Part shown: piece after piece, positions 45,380-54,076 of the stretch
Layout: the number at the start of each line of letters is the position of its first letter
How positions within the stretch are numbered: the first letter of the stretch is position 1
Source: Pseudodesulfovibrio profundus
GTDB lineage: Bacteria; Desulfobacterota; Desulfovibrionia; Desulfovibrionales; Desulfovibrionaceae
Length of the DNA stretch: 64,000 nucleotides
Reading direction: 5' to 3'
Assembly: GCF_900217235.1 (NCBI RefSeq)
Contig: NZ_LT907975.1
Location: 3,571,001 to 3,635,000, forward strand
The notes under the pieces: model-generated
Seen by the model: the letters and a program-made list of their open reading frames with translations, nothing else
What the model was told of the DNA's origin: nothing
Databases searched by the model: none
Made by a program: the position numbers and the translations under genes

Positions 45380-48300
45380 ATGAAACTCGACCGCCGAAGC
45401 TTTATGAAGCTCGCAGGCTCTGGAGCGGCGTGTCTCACCCTCGGGCAGCTCGGAGTCAGTCTTGCTCCGGTCAAAGCCTACGCTGCAGATATAAAAATAT
45501 CCGGCGCCAAAGAGGTGGTGACAGTCTGTCCGTTCTGCTCCGTGAGCTGTCATGTCATAGGGCATGTCAAAGACGGTAAGCTCGTGAACACCGAAGGTGA
45601 TCCCGACTTCCCTGTCAACGAAGGGTCGCTGTGCGCAAAAGGCGCAGCCATGTTCACCATGACCACCAGCCATCATCGACTGCAAAAGCCGTTGTATCGC
45701 GCTCCCTACAGTGAGAAGTGGGAAGAGAAAAGCTGGGAGTGGATGTTCGAGCGTATGGCCAGACGCATCAAGGACACCCGCGACAAGGATATCATCCTCA
45801 AGAACGACAAGGGCGACACCGTCAACAGACTGGAATCCATGTTCCTGCTGGGTACATCCCATGCGGGCAACGAGGAATGTGCCATCATCCACCAAGCAAT
45901 GCGAGGCCTGGGCGTCGTTCATATGGACCACTAGGCACGTATTTGACACAGCGCAACTGTTGCGGCTCTGGGAGAGTCGTTCGGACGCGGTGCGATGACC
46001 AACCACTGGATCGACATCAAGAATGCCGATTCAATCCTTATAATGGGCAGTAATGCTGCCGAACACCATCCGATTTCATTCAAGTGGGTATTGCGAGCCA
46101 AGGACAAGGGCGCCACTGTCATGCATGTGGACCCGAAGTTCTCGCGTACCTCCGCCAGATCGGATTTCCACGTCCCCTTGCGGTCCGGAACGGACATCGC
46201 GTTTCTCGGGGGCATGATCAAGTACATTCTCGAAGAGGAAACCTACTTCAAGGAATACGTCGTTGAATACACCAACGCCTCGCTCATCGTGGGCAAGGAT
46301 TACGGTTTCAAGAACGGCATATTCACCGGTTATGATGAAAAGACCCGCTCGTACGACAAGTCCAAGTGGGGATTTGAAATGGATGCCAACGGCGTTCCCA
46401 AGCGGGACAAGAGCCTTCAGCATCCCCGGTGTGTCTTCCAGTTGATGAAGAAGCACTACTCCAGGTACGGCCTGAATGCCGTTGCCCAGACCACCGGCGT
46501 CAGCGAGGAGAACCTGCTCAGGGTTTACCGCGCCTTTGCCGCCACCGGTCGCAAGGACAAGGCCGGAACCATCATGTATGCACTGGGCTGGACCCAGCAT
46601 ACGGTCGGCGTGCAGAACATTCGTTCCGCTGCCATCATCCAGCTCCTGCTGGGTAACCTCGGTGTGGCTGGAGGCGGTATCAACGCCCTTCGTGGTGAGC
46701 CGAACGTACAGGGCTCTACCGACCACACTCTGCTGTACCACATCATTCCCGGGTATATGGCCATGCCGCACAACGGCTGGCAGACCTATGATGAGTACAT
46801 CAAGGCCAACACGCCTCAAACCAATGACCCGATGTCCGCCAACTGGTGGCAGCACAAGCCCAAGTACCTGGCCAGCCTTCTCAAGGCGTGGTACGGCGAC
46901 AAGGCCACCAAGGAAAACGGCTTCTGTTACGAACTGCTTCCCAAGATCGAAAAGGGCGAGGACTACTCCTACATGTTCCTGTTCGATCGCATGTACAAGA
47001 ATCAGATTCGCGGCGGGTTCATCATTGGTTTGAACCCCATGAACAGTGTGCCGAACTCCAACAAGATCAGAAAGGCGCTGGACAATCTGGACTGGCTGGT
47101 CACTTCCGAGCTTCACCACTCGGAGACCACCGACAACTGGCAGCGACCCGGCGTTGATCCCAAGAAGATCAAGACCGAAGTCTTCCTGCTGCCTTCGGCC
47201 CACCGTTTGGAGAAGGAAGGTTCCACAACCAACTCCGGTCGCTGGCTGCTCTGGCACAATCAGGCCATCAAGCCTGCTTACGAAGCCAAGCCGTTCGGCG
47301 ATCTGTTCTGTGGCGTCGTGTCTCATGTGAAGAAGCTGTATGAAAAGGAAGGGGGAACCCATCCTGAAGCCGTCACATGGCTCGATTACCCGGAAACCTA
47401 CGATCCTGAAGATCTGTGCGCCCGTATCAACGGACGTTTCACCAAGGATACGGTCATCAAGGGCAAGACGTACAAGAAGGGCCAGCAGGTGCCTTCGTTC
47501 ACCGCCCTGACCGACGACGGTTCAACCATGAGCCTGAACTGGCTCTACGCCGGAAGCTACACCGAAGAAGGTGGCAACAAGGCCAAGCGCCGTGATGCCT
47601 CCCAGACTCCGATGCAGGCCAATATCGGTCTGTATCCGAAGTGGTCCTGGTGTTGGCCCGTCAACCGCCGCATCCTGTACAACCGCGCTTCCGTCGATCT
47701 CAACGGTAATCCGTACAACCCGGATAAGGCCGTTATCGAGTGGAAGGACGGCAAGTGGGTCGGCGACGTTCCCGATGGTGGCTGGCCGCCCATGGCTACC
47801 GGCAAGGGCAGATATCCGTTCATCATGTCCAAGCATGGACTCGGACAGATATTCGGTCCCGGCCGTCAGGACGGTCCGTTCTCCGAACATTATGAACCTG
47901 TGGAAACGCCGGTGGACAGCAACATGTTCTCCAAACAGTTGAACAGCCCGGTTTACAAGTTCGTATCCAGCGACATGGACAAATTGGCCAAGCCCGCTGA
48001 TCCGGACTATCCCATCGTACTGACAACCTACAGCCTGACAGAGCACTGGTGCGGTGGCGGTGAAACCCGCAACGTGCCGAATCTGCTCGAAACCGAGCCG
48101 CAGCTCTACGTGGAGTTGAGCCCGGAACTGGCACAGGAGAAGGGCATTAACAACGGTGACGGTGTCATTGTTGAAAGCGCCCGCGGCAGAGTGGAAGCCT
48201 TTGCCATGGTCACGGTCCGCATGCGGCCCCTCAGGGTCCATGGTCGTATCATTCATGAAATCGGTATGCCGTTCTGCTTCGGTTGGACGACTCCCGGCAC

Positions 48301-48421
48301 CGGTGACGCCACCAACCGGCTGACCCCGTCTGTCGGTGATCCGAATACGACTATCCCGGAATACAAAGCCTGTTGCGTAAACATTCGTAAGGCCGACAAG
48401 CTCACTGAGCTTGCAACCTAA
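45380..48421 (+). CDS. fdhA: Periplasmic formate dehydrogenase catalytic subunit, selenocysteine type, with in-frame amber codon
   Basis: 1014 codons in one frame. Tat signal DRRSFMK at 4-10. A [4Fe-4S] site is held by Cys50, 53, 57 and 85; the molybdopterin domain follows. Two stops lie inside the frame: TAG at 45932-45934 (codon 185) and TGA at 45944-45946 (codon 189). The reading H-TAG-A-R-I-TGA-H-S fits the family pattern QARxUH, so TGA is selenocysteine and TAG replaces a conserved Gln (CAG to TAG). The downstream sequence (AMTNHWIDIKNAD onward) is fully conserved-looking. Unless suppressed or a read error, the chain ends after 184 residues. It would oxidise formate to CO2 with FdhB. Confidence 0.9.
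45963..45979 (+). promoter_or_regulatory. Candidate SECIS hairpin for selenocysteine
   Basis: A 7-bp stem (CGGCTCT 45963-45969 with AGAGTCG 45973-45979, one G-U pair) with loop GGG, beginning 16 bases after the TGA. The position fits a bacterial SECIS element that recruits SelB. Confidence 0.6.
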
Positions 48422-48438
48422 CGGAAAAGGAGACCGTC

Positions 48439-49173
48439 ATGACCAAGACAATACTGGTAGACACGTCCCGCTGCACGGCTTGCCGCGGATGTCAGATAGC
48501 CTGCAAGGAATGGCATGGACTGGATGCCAACAAAACCACTCAGTATCAGTGGGGCAGCCATCAGAATCCACCGGATCTGAATCCCAACAACTATAAACTC
48601 GTCCGCTTCAGTGAGCATCTCGATGGCGACGTCATCCGCTGGAACTTTTTCCCGGATCAGTGCCGTCATTGCGACATGGCTCCCTGCAAGGAGACCGCTG
48701 ATATCTACATTGAAGAAGCGATCGTCAGGGATGATACCACCGGGGCCATTCTCTTTACCGAGAAGACCCGTGAATACTCGGATGAGCAGTTCGAGGAGAT
48801 CAGGGAATCCTGTCCCTACAACATCCCTCGCCGCAATATGGAAACCCGAATCATGGCCAAATGTACCATGTGCAACGACCGTATCCACAATGGCATGCCG
48901 CCTGCGTGCGTCAAGGTCTGCCCCACGGGCACCATGCAGTTCGGTGAGCGGGAAGACATGCTCAAAAAGGCTGAAGCGCGCCTCGAAGTGCTTAAAAAGG
49001 ATTGGCCCGATGCCATGATGGCGGACCCGGATGATGTCAACGTCATCTTCCTGCTGATCGACAAGCCCGAGAACTATCATGAGTTCTCGGTTGCCGAAAA
49101 CAGTGTCGGTCCCATGACGAAGAAGCAGTTCTTCGCTCAACTGGCCCGTCCTTTTAAGGCGATGAAAGCGTAG
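48439..49173 (+). CDS. fdhB: Formate dehydrogenase iron-sulfur subunit
   Basis: 244 residues with cysteine sets for about three [4Fe-4S] clusters (Cys12/15/18/22; CRHCDMAPC; ESCPYN; CTMC, PPACVKVC), as in the two-subunit periplasmic enzymes of Desulfovibrio. No membrane helix and no own signal, so it is carried out with FdhA. It passes electrons to periplasmic cytochromes. Confidence 0.93.
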   Translation: MTKTILVDTSRCTACRGCQIACKEWHGLDANKTTQYQWGSHQNPPDLNPNNYKLVRFSEHLDGDVIRWNFFPDQCRHCDMAPCKETADIYIEEAIVRDDTTGAILFTEKTREYSDEQFEEIRESCPYNIPRRNMETRIMAKCTMCNDRIHNGMPPACVKVCPTGTMQFGEREDMLKKAEARLEVLKKDWPDAMMADPDDVNVIFLLIDKPENYHEFSVAENSVGPMTKKQFFAQLARPFKAMKA

Positions 49174-49190
49174 CCACAACCAATAACCAT

Positions 49191-49234
49191 CCTCTCCCGA
49201 CCGGTGCACCCGCAGGGTGCCCGGTTCGGGGAGG
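49191..49234 (+). terminator. Long hairpin between fdhB and fdhE
   Basis: An imperfect stem of about 20 bp (from CCTCTCCCG at 49191 to CGGGGAGG at 49234) around the tip CACCC-GCA-GGGTG, 18 bp past the fdhB stop. No strong T run follows, so it may lower rather than stop transcription into fdhE, or protect the fdhAB message. Confidence 0.6.
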
Positions 49235-49251
49235 GTTTGATGGAGCATTGA

Positions 49252-50166
49252 ATGAAATCCGCACCTGCCCTCGACACAGTTGAAAAGACACTTGAATCCA
49301 TTCGCGTGAAAACTCCTGCCTATGAAGAATTGACGGAGCGTTTCGGTTCTCTGTTCAAAGCCGCGGCATCAGTCCATGATGAGTTGGTAAAACGTGGGAT
49401 CGCGACAGCCGATATCAATCAGGCCCGGGTTGCAGCCGGTGCTCCTGTACTGGCCGGCAATGATATGGAAACGTGGCGAGATGATTTTGCAATGGCTGCC
49501 GAACGGCTCCTGCCTTCTCTGTGTGAAGTGCTCGAACTGGAGAGTGACGTCGCGGATCAATTGATCGAATATTTCGGGGATGCCGACAATGTCATGGGAC
49601 TCGTTCGTGCCCGGATCGACGGTGACTGGCCTTTCTTTGAAAAGACCTCCGTACAACAGGATTCCGTCCCGCCTACCGTCATGTTGTATATTTCAGAGAC
49701 CATCAGTTCACCCGTACTGGGTGCCATCGTCGATACCATGGACGAGTCCCTTTCCTCTTTGAACTGGCAGGAAGGGCATTGTCCGGCCTGCGGTTCATCC
49801 CCATCCATTTCCCACCTGTCCCCCAAGGAAGTCACTGACCTCGATCAGCTTGTGGGCGGCGGTGGAAAGAAGTTTCTGCACTGTTCTTTGTGTGGGTTCG
49901 ATTGGCGCTTCAAGCGCAATGCATGTCCTTCCTGTGGCAATGAGGACAGCGAGACACGGGAAGTCTTTTATATTGATGACGTGCAGTACGAGCGTATCGA
50001 GGCGTGCCATCAGTGCGGGAAGTACTGTCTCAATATCGATATGCGTGAGTTTGACCCGCACCCGCATCTGGACGCTATCCAGATGGGTTTGATCCATTTG
50101 GATTTGTACGCCCGTAAGAACAGTCTGACACCTATCAAGCCAACCCTTTGGAACACCGTGGAATAG
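49252..50166 (+). CDS. fdhE: Formate dehydrogenase accessory protein FdhE
   Basis: 304 residues. The C-terminal half has four CxxC sites (CPACGS, CSLCGF, CPSCGN, CHQCGKYC) forming two rubredoxin-like metal sites, as in FdhE. It binds the catalytic subunit before Tat export and helps its assembly. A short gap leads to fdhD. Confidence 0.9.
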   Translation: MKSAPALDTVEKTLESIRVKTPAYEELTERFGSLFKAAASVHDELVKRGIATADINQARVAAGAPVLAGNDMETWRDDFAMAAERLLPSLCEVLELESDVADQLIEYFGDADNVMGLVRARIDGDWPFFEKTSVQQDSVPPTVMLYISETISSPVLGAIVDTMDESLSSLNWQEGHCPACGSSPSISHLSPKEVTDLDQLVGGGGKKFLHCSLCGFDWRFKRNACPSCGNEDSETREVFYIDDVQYERIEACHQCGKYCLNIDMREFDPHPHLDAIQMGLIHLDLYARKNSLTPIKPTLWNTVE

Positions 50167-50174
50167 GAACAGTC

Positions 50175-50963
50175 ATGGCTCTCCCGCATCTTAAAGCCGC
50201 CACCGCCGAACCGTTGCGAGGCGAAGAGAGAACTCAAGGGCTTACTCCCGCCAAGCTCTCTCGCCCGACCACGTTGCAACGGTACGAAAACGGACGGTTC
50301 CAATTCCACGGTGACTCCATTGCCGTTGAATCCGACCTGCGACTGATGATTGCCGGTCAACAGGAAGCCATCCTTTCACGGACACCGGGAGATGACCTCA
50401 ACCTCGTTGCCGGTCATCTCTTTTCCTGTTCCCGGATAAGGGAGGCAGGAGATCTTGCCAATATTTCCTTCAACTATCGGGGCGTGGCCCGGGTGGATGT
50501 GGAATTGGCGGGATGTTCCGGCATCCGTCGAATCTACCCTTCGCCGAGGCCGGTCCGGGTGGCCCCGGAAATGCTGCTGGAGTTCAAGGAACGATTCGAG
50601 CGGCGTCAGAATCTGTATAAGAATACCGGCTCGACCCATGCTGCCGCTCTGTTTGCCGAGGATGGCGAACTGATCTCCTTTGGCGAGGACGTTGGAAGGC
50701 ACAACGCCTTTGACAAGGCCGTGGGCCGCGCTCTTCTTGAGGGGAGTCTGGATAGGGTCGTTATCGCCATACTTTCGTCACGTCTGGCACTGGAATTGAC
50801 CGTCAAGGCGGCTGTGGCCAACATTCCCATCCTGTGCGGGTTCTCCGCCGCCACCAGTTCGGGCATCGGCTATGCCGAGGAGAACAACATAACCCTTGTC
50901 GGGAGGCTCAAAAGCTCTTCTTTCAACGTATATGCCCATGGATGGAGACTTCAGAGCGGCTGA
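50175..50963 (+). CDS. fdhD: Sulfurtransferase FdhD-like protein lacking the CxxC pair
   Basis: 262 residues from ATG 50175. FdhD features: GDDLNLVAGHLFS, GSTHAAALF, FGEDVGRHNAFDKAVG, LSSRLALELTVKAA, GFSAATSSGIGYAE. FdhD moves sulfur from IscS to the molybdenum cofactor of formate dehydrogenase. The usual CGxC pair near position 120 is replaced here by AGCSGIRR, with a single Cys, so the sulfur-relay chemistry may differ. Confidence 0.88.
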   Translation: MALPHLKAATAEPLRGEERTQGLTPAKLSRPTTLQRYENGRFQFHGDSIAVESDLRLMIAGQQEAILSRTPGDDLNLVAGHLFSCSRIREAGDLANISFNYRGVARVDVELAGCSGIRRIYPSPRPVRVAPEMLLEFKERFERRQNLYKNTGSTHAAALFAEDGELISFGEDVGRHNAFDKAVGRALLEGSLDRVVIAILSSRLALELTVKAAVANIPILCGFSAATSSGIGYAEENNITLVGRLKSSSFNVYAHGWRLQSG

Positions 50964-51298
50964 CCATCCGGGGGCGGATTCCATCATTTCGGCCTCCTGG
51001 TTCTGCTGTGGAAAAAACTGCATATTACGATCCTGTATGTTGTTCCTTTTATATCCAACATGTGATAACGGTCTGTTGCTTGTTGTAAAGGATAGACACA
51101 GGGGAAGATGAGTGTCTGTCTCGATTTATGTAGAGGGGTGGGGCCTTTGGTGGAGTCTTGCCGTGTGTTGGTTTTTGGCCGCACAAGGCAGGCGGTCACA
51201 ACCGTACCGTATCGTTTAGGTGCGAGCGCGTCGTAATCCGTAGGTTCCTGCTTCTCCTCGTGTATATCAGATTTGAAACGCCCAAATGGAAACTTCTC
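50964..51298. other. Intergenic region after fdhD
   Basis: 335 bp before a tiny frame and the 51388 gene. An inverted repeat ATGTTG...CCAACAT lies near 51037-51061. GC-rich stretches near 51130-51200 may fold, but no clear terminator, promoter or known riboswitch was recognised. Confidence 0.4.
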
Positions 51299-51391
51299 AT
51301 GGCTCATGCCGTTTCGCTCGTAATCATCTTCAACGGAGCGAACGGTGAGTCAGCAGTGAACGAAAACTCCATATTGAAACAGTACGTATGA
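51299..51391 (+). CDS. Possible 30-residue peptide coupled to next gene
   Basis: Small frame beginning ATGGCTCATG and ending in a TGA that shares ATGA with the start of the 51388 gene. That gene lacks its own good ribosome site, so translation of this peptide could feed it. No family and no strong Shine-Dalgarno; could be chance. Confidence 0.3.
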   Translation: MAHAVSLVIIFNGANGESAVNENSILKQYV

Positions 51392-52689
51392 ATACAGCTC
51401 CTCTTGATATCTGGTTGAAAGATCGAATGGGTCTGGTGGATGTCGAACACGTTCCCACTCGGGAACAATTGCGGCAATGGCAGCTTGAGCGGCTTGTCGA
51501 TGTCGTTGAACACGCCCGGAAGCACAGTCCGTTTTATGCAGATCACCTTGGAAACATTGACCCTTCATCCATTTCGTCATTTGAAGACTTTGCCCAAATT
51601 CCCTGCCTGACGCAGGACATTCTTCGCAATGAACCGGAACGCTTGTTGTGTGTACCGCAAGAGAGTGCTGGTTCACTGGTCACATTGAGCAGTTCCGGGA
51701 CAACCGGGATGCCCAAGCATACATTTCATACCGCCGAAGATATGCAGGCAACCATCGATTACTTTACCTGGACCATGTCCAGACTGGTCGCTGAAGGTGA
51801 AGTGGCTTTTGTCCTGATGCCTGAAGATGGCCCAAGCAATGTAGGGCGATTGCTGAAGGAAGCGCTGGCCCGTTTCGGCGCGCAGGTCGTGACACACGGA
51901 ATTCTGGAAGATGTTGATGCCGCCATCGATCATTGTCTGGAAACAAAAGCCACTTGTATTGTCGGTACCCCTGCCCATCTCAATGTGATGTCCATGGGCT
52001 GGGAGCAGCGTGGACTGATCCCGCACCATATCAACTCGGTCCTGCTGTGTTGGGATACTGTTCCGGGGCCTGTTGTCCACAGGGTGGAGCGGGTGCTGGG
52101 ATGCAGCGTGTATCGGCACTGGGGCATGGTCGAAACCGGACTCGGTGGAGCGGTGGAGTGCGAGCCCCATTCAGGCATGCACCTGCGCGAAACCGATGTT
52201 TTTGTCGAGATCGTCCGAGTCGGCACATGCACTCCCTGTCCGGATGGGGAGTTCGGTGAAATCGTGATCACGACTCCGATGCGCCGTGGCATGCCGCTTA
52301 TTCGCTACCGTACCGGCGATATGGGCCGGATAATCCCCGGAGAGTGCTTTTGCGGCAGTCCGCTTCGCCGTTTGGATACGCAGATACGGCGCATGACAGA
52401 TACCGTTGATCTGGCAGGGGTCAACCTCTCCCTGTTCGATCTGAACGAGGCGCTGTATGCCGTGGAAGGACTGGCCGATTTCAGCGTGGAGTACAGCAGG
52501 AATACGCTCCGCATTTTTGCCTGCGGTCTGGGGCATGATCTGTCCGAATACATTCGCAATGCATTGCTTCGGGAAACGCAAGTGGGGAAAGCGCACGCAG
52601 AGGGTGCCGTTAATCTGGAAATTGTGGTACGGCAGGGCTGTGCAACCGTTGGAGAAGGATTGGGGAAACGACGTATCCGAACAGAGTAG
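51388..52689 (+). CDS. PaaK-like AMP-binding (acyl-CoA ligase family) protein
   Basis: 433 residues. Phenylacetate-CoA-ligase-type adenylation features: TLSSSGTTGMPKHTF (phosphate-binding loop), HWGMVETGLGGAVEC, YRTGDMGRI, and a short C-terminal domain. The substrate is unknown. It sits between fdhD and the NTP-transferase/HD gene, so a role in cofactor modification is possible, as is an unrelated acid activation. Confidence 0.82.
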   Translation: MNTAPLDIWLKDRMGLVDVEHVPTREQLRQWQLERLVDVVEHARKHSPFYADHLGNIDPSSISSFEDFAQIPCLTQDILRNEPERLLCVPQESAGSLVTLSSSGTTGMPKHTFHTAEDMQATIDYFTWTMSRLVAEGEVAFVLMPEDGPSNVGRLLKEALARFGAQVVTHGILEDVDAAIDHCLETKATCIVGTPAHLNVMSMGWEQRGLIPHHINSVLLCWDTVPGPVVHRVERVLGCSVYRHWGMVETGLGGAVECEPHSGMHLRETDVFVEIVRVGTCTPCPDGEFGEIVITTPMRRGMPLIRYRTGDMGRIIPGECFCGSPLRRLDTQIRRMTDTVDLAGVNLSLFDLNEALYAVEGLADFSVEYSRNTLRIFACGLGHDLSEYIRNALLRETQVGKAHAEGAVNLEIVVRQGCATVGEGLGKRRIRTE

Positions 52690-52703
52690 AAAAAGGCGGT
52701 AAC

Positions 52704-52820
52704 ATGAAACGACGTACTTGTTTTGCAGGGGTGAACAGAGGTGTGCAGATTCCCGTGATACTCGCTGTCGGCATTGGCTCGAAGCTGATGCACAAGCAAA
52801 GGGGAGGTGAGGCGCTATGA
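52704..52820 (+). CDS. Small 38-residue protein overlapping the NTP-transferase gene
   Basis: ATG at 52704 (AAAAGGCGGT upstream), stop TGA at 52818-52820 sharing ATGA with the next start. Sequence is basic at both ends with a hydrophobic middle (IPVILAVGIGSKLM). The close coupling on both sides suggests a real gene; no family recognised. Confidence 0.5.
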   Translation: MKRRTCFAGVNRGVQIPVILAVGIGSKLMHKQRGGEAL

Positions 52821-53935
52821 AGATAGCTGCTATTATTCCGGCCTCAGAAAACTCCGCAAGCATGGGTGGGTTCAAGCCGTTGTTGCCATTGGGGGATGGT
52901 ACCGTGCTTTCCACCTGTATCAAACTTTTCAGGTATAATTGCATCAAGCAGGTCATCGTAGTCACGGGGCATCGTGCCGATGAAGTGGCTGTGGAGGCAC
53001 GAAGAGCCGGTGCAACGCCGGTATTCAACAAGGACTACCGTCAGGGTATGCTCACCTCCATGGTGAGTGGCGTCCGGGCGCTGGATGTCGGGGTTGATGC
53101 CTTCTTTTTCCTGCCCATAGACATGCCGACCATCAGAAATCACACCGTGACTCGCCTTGTATCTGCCTACAGGTCCGGGAAACCGGCTGTGTTGTATCCT
53201 CAATTCAATGGGCAGCGTGGCTATCCGCCGCTTATCGGTGCGGGCATGATCCCGATGCTGACCGCCCATGATGGGCAAGGAGGATTGGGGCGTGTACTGG
53301 ATTCGGTCGAAGACCATGCCGCGGAACTCGATGTTGCCGATTGCGGTACTGTGTTCGAGTTGAATCAATTTCCCGATTATGAGCAGGCTGTCAGCCGAAT
53401 GTTGTCAGAGGGACCGCTGGACGACGAGTGCCAGCAGTTGTGGGGCATTTACGATACGCCGTCCAACAACATCGCGCACTGTCAGGCCGTTGCCAATGTG
53501 GCCGAAGCATTGGGCGAACGACTCCATGTGCGAAGCGGGGCCTGGCTCGACATGGGCCTGGTGCGCGGAGCCGCCTTGACCCATGACATAGGCCAGGGGT
53601 GCAGGCAGCACGAGGTGGTCGGTGCACAGCGACTGCGCGAGCATGGATTTCATCCCGCCGCACGCATCGCGCTGGAACATTTTGATCAACGGCTGGAAGT
53701 CGAAGATGCGGTGAGCGAAAATACCCTCGTCTTTTTGGCCGATAAACTGGTCTGCGGCTCACACCCCGCACCATTGATGCAGCGGTATGAGAAGAAGCTG
53801 GAGCTTCATGGACATAAGCCGCGAGCTAAAAAAGCGATTCTGAGCCGAATGGACAGAGCAAAGAATATTCTGGCGCGTGTGGATCGCGAGATCGGCCAGT
53901 CTGCCGAAATGCTGGCTCAAGAAGTGCTCGGCTGA
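52817..53935 (+). CDS. MobA/MocA-like NTP transferase fused to HD domain
   Basis: 372 residues. Residues 1-190 are a nucleotidyltransferase of the molybdopterin cytidylyl/guanylyltransferase type (IIPASENSASMGGFKPLLPLG, VVTGHRADE, FFLPIDMPTI, GQRGYPPLIG). The usual GxSxRMG-K loop is altered to ENSASMGGFK. Residues 210-330 look like an HD phosphohydrolase (GAALTHDIGQGC, ALEHFD). Likely late molybdenum-cofactor modification. Confidence 0.82.
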   Translation: MKIAAIIPASENSASMGGFKPLLPLGDGTVLSTCIKLFRYNCIKQVIVVTGHRADEVAVEARRAGATPVFNKDYRQGMLTSMVSGVRALDVGVDAFFFLPIDMPTIRNHTVTRLVSAYRSGKPAVLYPQFNGQRGYPPLIGAGMIPMLTAHDGQGGLGRVLDSVEDHAAELDVADCGTVFELNQFPDYEQAVSRMLSEGPLDDECQQLWGIYDTPSNNIAHCQAVANVAEALGERLHVRSGAWLDMGLVRGAALTHDIGQGCRQHEVVGAQRLREHGFHPAARIALEHFDQRLEVEDAVSENTLVFLADKLVCGSHPAPLMQRYEKKLELHGHKPRAKKAILSRMDRAKNILARVDREIGQSAEMLAQEVLG

Positions 53936-53990
53936 TCGGACGGTTCCATCATGTAATCAGACACATGCCGTGTTGGTGAAAGTCACTCGT

Positions 53991-54030
53991 TTCCGCTCCT
54001 GTTCATGGTAATGGGAGCGGAATTTGTTTT
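53991..54030 (+). terminator. Intrinsic terminator
   Basis: Stem TTCCGCTCC (53991-53999) with GGAGCGGAA (54014-54022), followed by TTTGTTTT. Ends the fdh/molybdopterin operon; the stem could also act on the convergent phospholipase transcript. Confidence 0.8.
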
Positions 54031-54076
54031 GTTGACAATGGCCGTGCATGGTGAGCTGGGTCAATTCATTGTGTGA

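Noticed and set aside
45380-45934. Short 184-residue protein as a separate gene
   Set aside because: Frame, Tat signal and cluster cysteines continue directly into the 45995-48421 frame; it is the front of fdhA.
51158-51298. Longer frame leading into the 30-residue peptide
   Set aside because: No ribosome site and no features; only the short coupled end is arguable.
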